The position numbers were made by a program, and so were the translations under genes. Shown here one piece after another: positions 61,860 to 64,000 of a DNA stretch of 64,000 nt (position 1 is the first letter of the stretch; every line of letters starts with the position of its first letter). The notes below the pieces were generated by a model. The model was not told the DNA's origin and searched no databases. It worked only from the letters and a program-made list of their open reading frames with translations. The DNA is from Bacteriovoracaceae bacterium (GTDB lineage: Bacteria; Bdellovibrionota; Bacteriovoracia; Bacteriovoracales; Bacteriovoracaceae), in NCBI GenBank assembly GCA_023701435.1, contig JAMPXB010000012.1:1-64000 (forward strand). The letters run 5' to 3'.

Positions 61860-61896
61860 AAAACCTTCCCCTGTTCAAATGCCAGGGAAAGGTTTT
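61860..61896. terminator. Bidirectional intrinsic terminator
   Basis: AAAACCTTCCCCTG (61860-61873) and CAGGGAAAGGTTTT (61883-61896) pair over 14 bases with one mismatch and a nine-base loop; a T run follows on the plus strand and an A/T arm serves the other. It sits between the DUF1264 gene and the convergent OsmC gene. Confidence 0.85.
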
Positions 61897-61902
61897 TCTT
61901 TT

Positions 61903-62493
61903 TTATGAAAGCACTGGTTTGTTAATTTTAAAATCAACTTTCACAGGGACACCTGCCGAAATCATTTCATATACCGGAGAAAACTTAATCAAATCTCTCA
62001 GCACATCTTCCTTCGCATCAGTTTCCACATTAAAAGTGATACGAATTTCTTTAAAGCCTCTTCGGACATCGCCTAACCCTAAAAAGCCCCTTAAATCCAG
62101 ATCACCTTCCATTAATGAGTTTAAGCTTTTAATCGTAATGCCTCTAGCCGCTGCATGGTAAGCGATAGTCGTTGTGATACAGGCAGAAAGAGCATGAAGA
62201 ACAAACTCCACCGCATCTGCGGCCTTATCTGTTCCAAGTAAAACCTCCGGACCATCTGCCTCGATAGTGAATCTTTCTTTTCTGTCGGTATACTCTTTTC
62301 CCGCCCCATAAAAGGGCTTGATGACTGTTCGATTGAAAGCACCACTGACCCAATCATTCTTTGCGCGGAATTTAAATGTAGCAAGCTCAGAGTTCTTTTT
62401 AATTCCCTCAATGGTTGAATTCAATGCATCCAGATTGACTCCATTCAGTTCTTTCACCGTTCTTTTGGTGGTCTCTTGCATTTGGGGTTCCAT
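61903..62493 (-). CDS. OsmC-family protein
   Basis: 196 residues from ATG 62493, where AGGAGTAGGT precedes the start better than at 62523. OsmC core: FTIEADGPEVLLGTDKAADAVEFVLHALSACITTTIAYHAAARGI, then the second beta sheet. Only one Cys is visible (in LSACITT); the second redox Cys of peroxidase-type OsmC/Ohr is missing, so peroxide reduction is doubtful and it may be YhfA-like. Same direction as the helicase upstream. Confidence 0.88.
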   Translation of the reverse strand: MEPQMQETTKRTVKELNGVNLDALNSTIEGIKKNSELATFKFRAKNDWVSGAFNRTVIKPFYGAGKEYTDRKERFTIEADGPEVLLGTDKAADAVEFVLHALSACITTTIAYHAAARGITIKSLNSLMEGDLDLRGFLGLGDVRRGFKEIRITFNVETDAKEDVLRDLIKFSPVYEMISAGVPVKVDFKINKPVLS

Positions 62494-62604
62494 ACCTACT
62501 CCTTGTTTTAGGTGTACGGACATTATAGAACGGAACCCTGGCCCTGACCTTGGAGTGGCGAGGGATTTAGATACTATTAAATAGGAGTAAATTATTTAGA
62601 ATGC

Positions 62605-64000
62605 TCAAAAGATTTTTTCTCTGATACTCCAATAGTGTTTTTGCTTACGTGCGATAATGAACAGAGGACTACGAAATTTCTTTTGTGATGTAATGGCTTC
62701 CTTAATATTATTTATGAATAGAGGCTGCTCTGGTAGACGATGATGCATCCGAATAAAATTAAAGTAAAAAGCGCGACAATCCTCTTTAGTATTCAGATAA
62801 AAATATTCTTTTAATACCTCCGCATCAGCATCATAGTAATGCACTTCCAGCCGCGCCTGGCCTTTCTTGTCATAACTGCCTTGAAGAAGCATCGAATCCA
62901 CCCGCATCACATGAGCATCTTTTAATGACATGGCCTCTTTGAGCTTTTTATCATTATCCACAAGTATATGGTGGCATGAACAACAACTTCTGGCAGCGAT
63001 GTCATTTTCCTCTCCACACTGGTCACATCTTTTAAAGCGAAAACGAAAACCACAATTTTCTACTTCCAACGTTTGAGGATTTTCAAAAGCTCCCCGGCAC
63101 TTGCGTCCATAATGTTCAACCAATACGCCATCAGCATCACATAGACCCCAGAAGGAATTTACCACACCACACTGAGGACAAATCACTTCGACTGTTTGTG
63201 ACTGACTATTGGGACGATCCTCCTCAATCAAGGGTGAATACAGATCATGTCCTTGACCAGTAAAGTCTAAAATCAGGCAATCTTCCTTACCCGGACTTAA
63301 TCGAAGTCCTCGTCCAATGATCTGCTGATACAAGCTCACAGACTCAGTAGGTCTCAAGACTGCAATGACATCAACGTGAGGAGCATCAAAGCCAGTCGTT
63401 AAAACGGAGACGTTCACTAAAAATTTAAGTTTTTGCTTTTTGAAGGCGGTTATTATTTCATCTCGTTCCTGAGCAGGCGTCTCTCCTGTCACCAAGGCCG
63501 ATACCAAAGCAGGAAGACTTTGCATAATTTCAATGGCGTGATTCACAGAGCTCGTAAAGATCATGACCCCTTTACGATCTTGGGCCATCTCAATAATATT
63601 TTTTATAATCAGAGGTGTAATTCGGTTTTGATCCTTCAACACCGCCTCAATTTGATTTTGCACAAAGCGCCCACCTTCCAGTTTTAAACTGGAAAAATCA
63701 TAACAGGCCACGGGCGAATCAATTTTAACCGGCGGGGTGAGAAATTTATTTTTAATCATATACCGAATCGAAAGCTCAAAAAGGCATTTCTTAAAAAAGC
63801 GATCTTCCTCAGTCCGTTTAAGCTTCTTTTGTTTGTGATACTGATAAATCCATCCTAGTCCAAGACGATAAGGTGTTGCGGTAAGTCCTAAAATACAGAG
63901 ACCCGGATTCGTTTGCTGAAGCTTGGTAATAACCTGCAGGTACTGAGTATCCTCATCCATAGAGACCCGGTGACATTCATCAATGACTAGCAGTGAGAAG
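62605..64000 (-). CDS. radD: RadD-like (YejH) DNA helicase, 5' end outside window
   Basis: Open from the right edge; about 465 residues are visible. Directly at the edge stands LLVIDECHRVSMDEDTQ, the DECH box II, then GLTATPYRLGLGWIYQYH, and later motifs LTTGFDAPHVDVI and QIIGRGLRLSPGKED. Then zinc-binding pairs CPQCG and CDQCGEENDIAARSCCSC, as in RadD. The family acts in double-strand-break repair with RecA. Walker A lies outside. Partial but not broken. Confidence 0.9.
   Translation of the reverse strand, partial: FSLLVIDECHRVSMDEDTQYLQVITKLQQTNPGLCILGLTATPYRLGLGWIYQYHKQKKLKRTEEDRFFKKCLFELSIRYMIKNKFLTPPVKIDSPVACYDFSSLKLEGGRFVQNQIEAVLKDQNRITPLIIKNIIEMAQDRKGVMIFTSSVNHAIEIMQSLPALVSALVTGETPAQERDEIITAFKKQKLKFLVNVSVLTTGFDAPHVDVIAVLRPTESVSLYQQIIGRGLRLSPGKEDCLILDFTGQGHDLYSPLIEEDRPNSQSQTVEVICPQCGVVNSFWGLCDADGVLVEHYGRKCRGAFENPQTLEVENCGFRFRFKRCDQCGEENDIAARSCCSCHHILVDNDKKLKEAMSLKDAHVMRVDSMLLQGSYDKKGQARLEVHYYDADAEVLKEYFYLNTKEDCRAFYFNFIRMHHRLPEQPLFINNIKEAITSQKKFRSPLFIIARKQKHYWSIREKIF

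Noticed and set aside
1-64000. CRISPR arrays, tRNA/rRNA genes, insertion sequences, prophage genes
   Set aside because: No spaced repeats, transposase, integrase or phage structural genes were recognised by reading; tRNAs could be missed without a covariance search.

Overview
The window looks like chromosomal DNA from a Gram-negative bacterium of the Bdellovibrionota, most plausibly the Bacteriovorax/Peredibacter side. This is inferred from moderately low G+C, very tight packing, many lipoproteins and small secreted proteins of unknown function, a Tad-type pilus locus, PilZ and FHA signalling proteins, and outer-membrane barrels. No rRNA marker is present, so the placement is not proven. I saw no tRNA, rRNA, CRISPR array, insertion sequence, prophage or integrase.

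Layout. 1-7.6 kb: a partial membrane protein, then a compact Tad/Flp-like pilus locus (Flp pilin, three small pilin-like or TadE-like proteins, a short CpaB-like protein, a small secreted protein, secretin, TadA/CpaF ATPase). An Ala/Lys-rich basic protein is inserted on the opposite strand. The TadB/C-like membrane protein lies beyond ettA. 7.6-13.6 kb: RlmI-type methyltransferase translationally coupled to a three-gene ABC-2 exporter, an Mpo1-like protein, and a secreted amidase with two small envelope proteins. 13.6-16.5 kb: nuoB-C-D-I only. 16.5-21.4 kb: a secreted HExxH protein and a four-lipoprotein LpoB/LPP20 cluster. 21.5-27.6 kb: Fe superoxide dismutase, a PhoB/PhoR-like pair, and a FecR/TPR-barrel pair. 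27.9-35.4 kb: a large lipoprotein, FHA, DedA, PilZ, a CREST-type membrane hydrolase, a YiiX-like peptidase and a parvulin. 35.4-46.2 kb: a CoA-transferase, RecQ with DUF3820, two monovalent-cation antiporters flanking a secreted protein and a DUF4010 protein, a HAD phosphatase and an esterase. 46.3-47.2 kb: a broken divergent oxidoreductase/TetR pair. 47.2-53.3 kb: a papain-like lipoprotein, DUF2132, RlmG, an EamA transporter and a RegAB-type redox two-component pair. 53.4-64 kb: an OprC/NosA-like copper TonB receptor, TldD/TldE, a nitroreductase-like protein, an OM barrel, a DUF1264 lipoprotein, OsmC, and a RadD helicase cut by the window end.

Genes working together: the Tad locus should build a short pilus or secretion machine, with the PilZ and FHA proteins as possible regulators of surface behaviour. 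TldD and TldE form a heterodimeric protease. RegB/RegA lie divergent from the copper receptor across a perfect palindrome. The lipoprotein cluster and the amidase concern the cell wall.

Three recurrent architectural signals stand out. Several promoters have the -10 box 6-9 bases before the ATG, predicting leaderless mRNAs. Two promoters are sigma-28-like. Convergent gene pairs very often overlap at their stop codons, while only three strong terminator-like hairpins were found.
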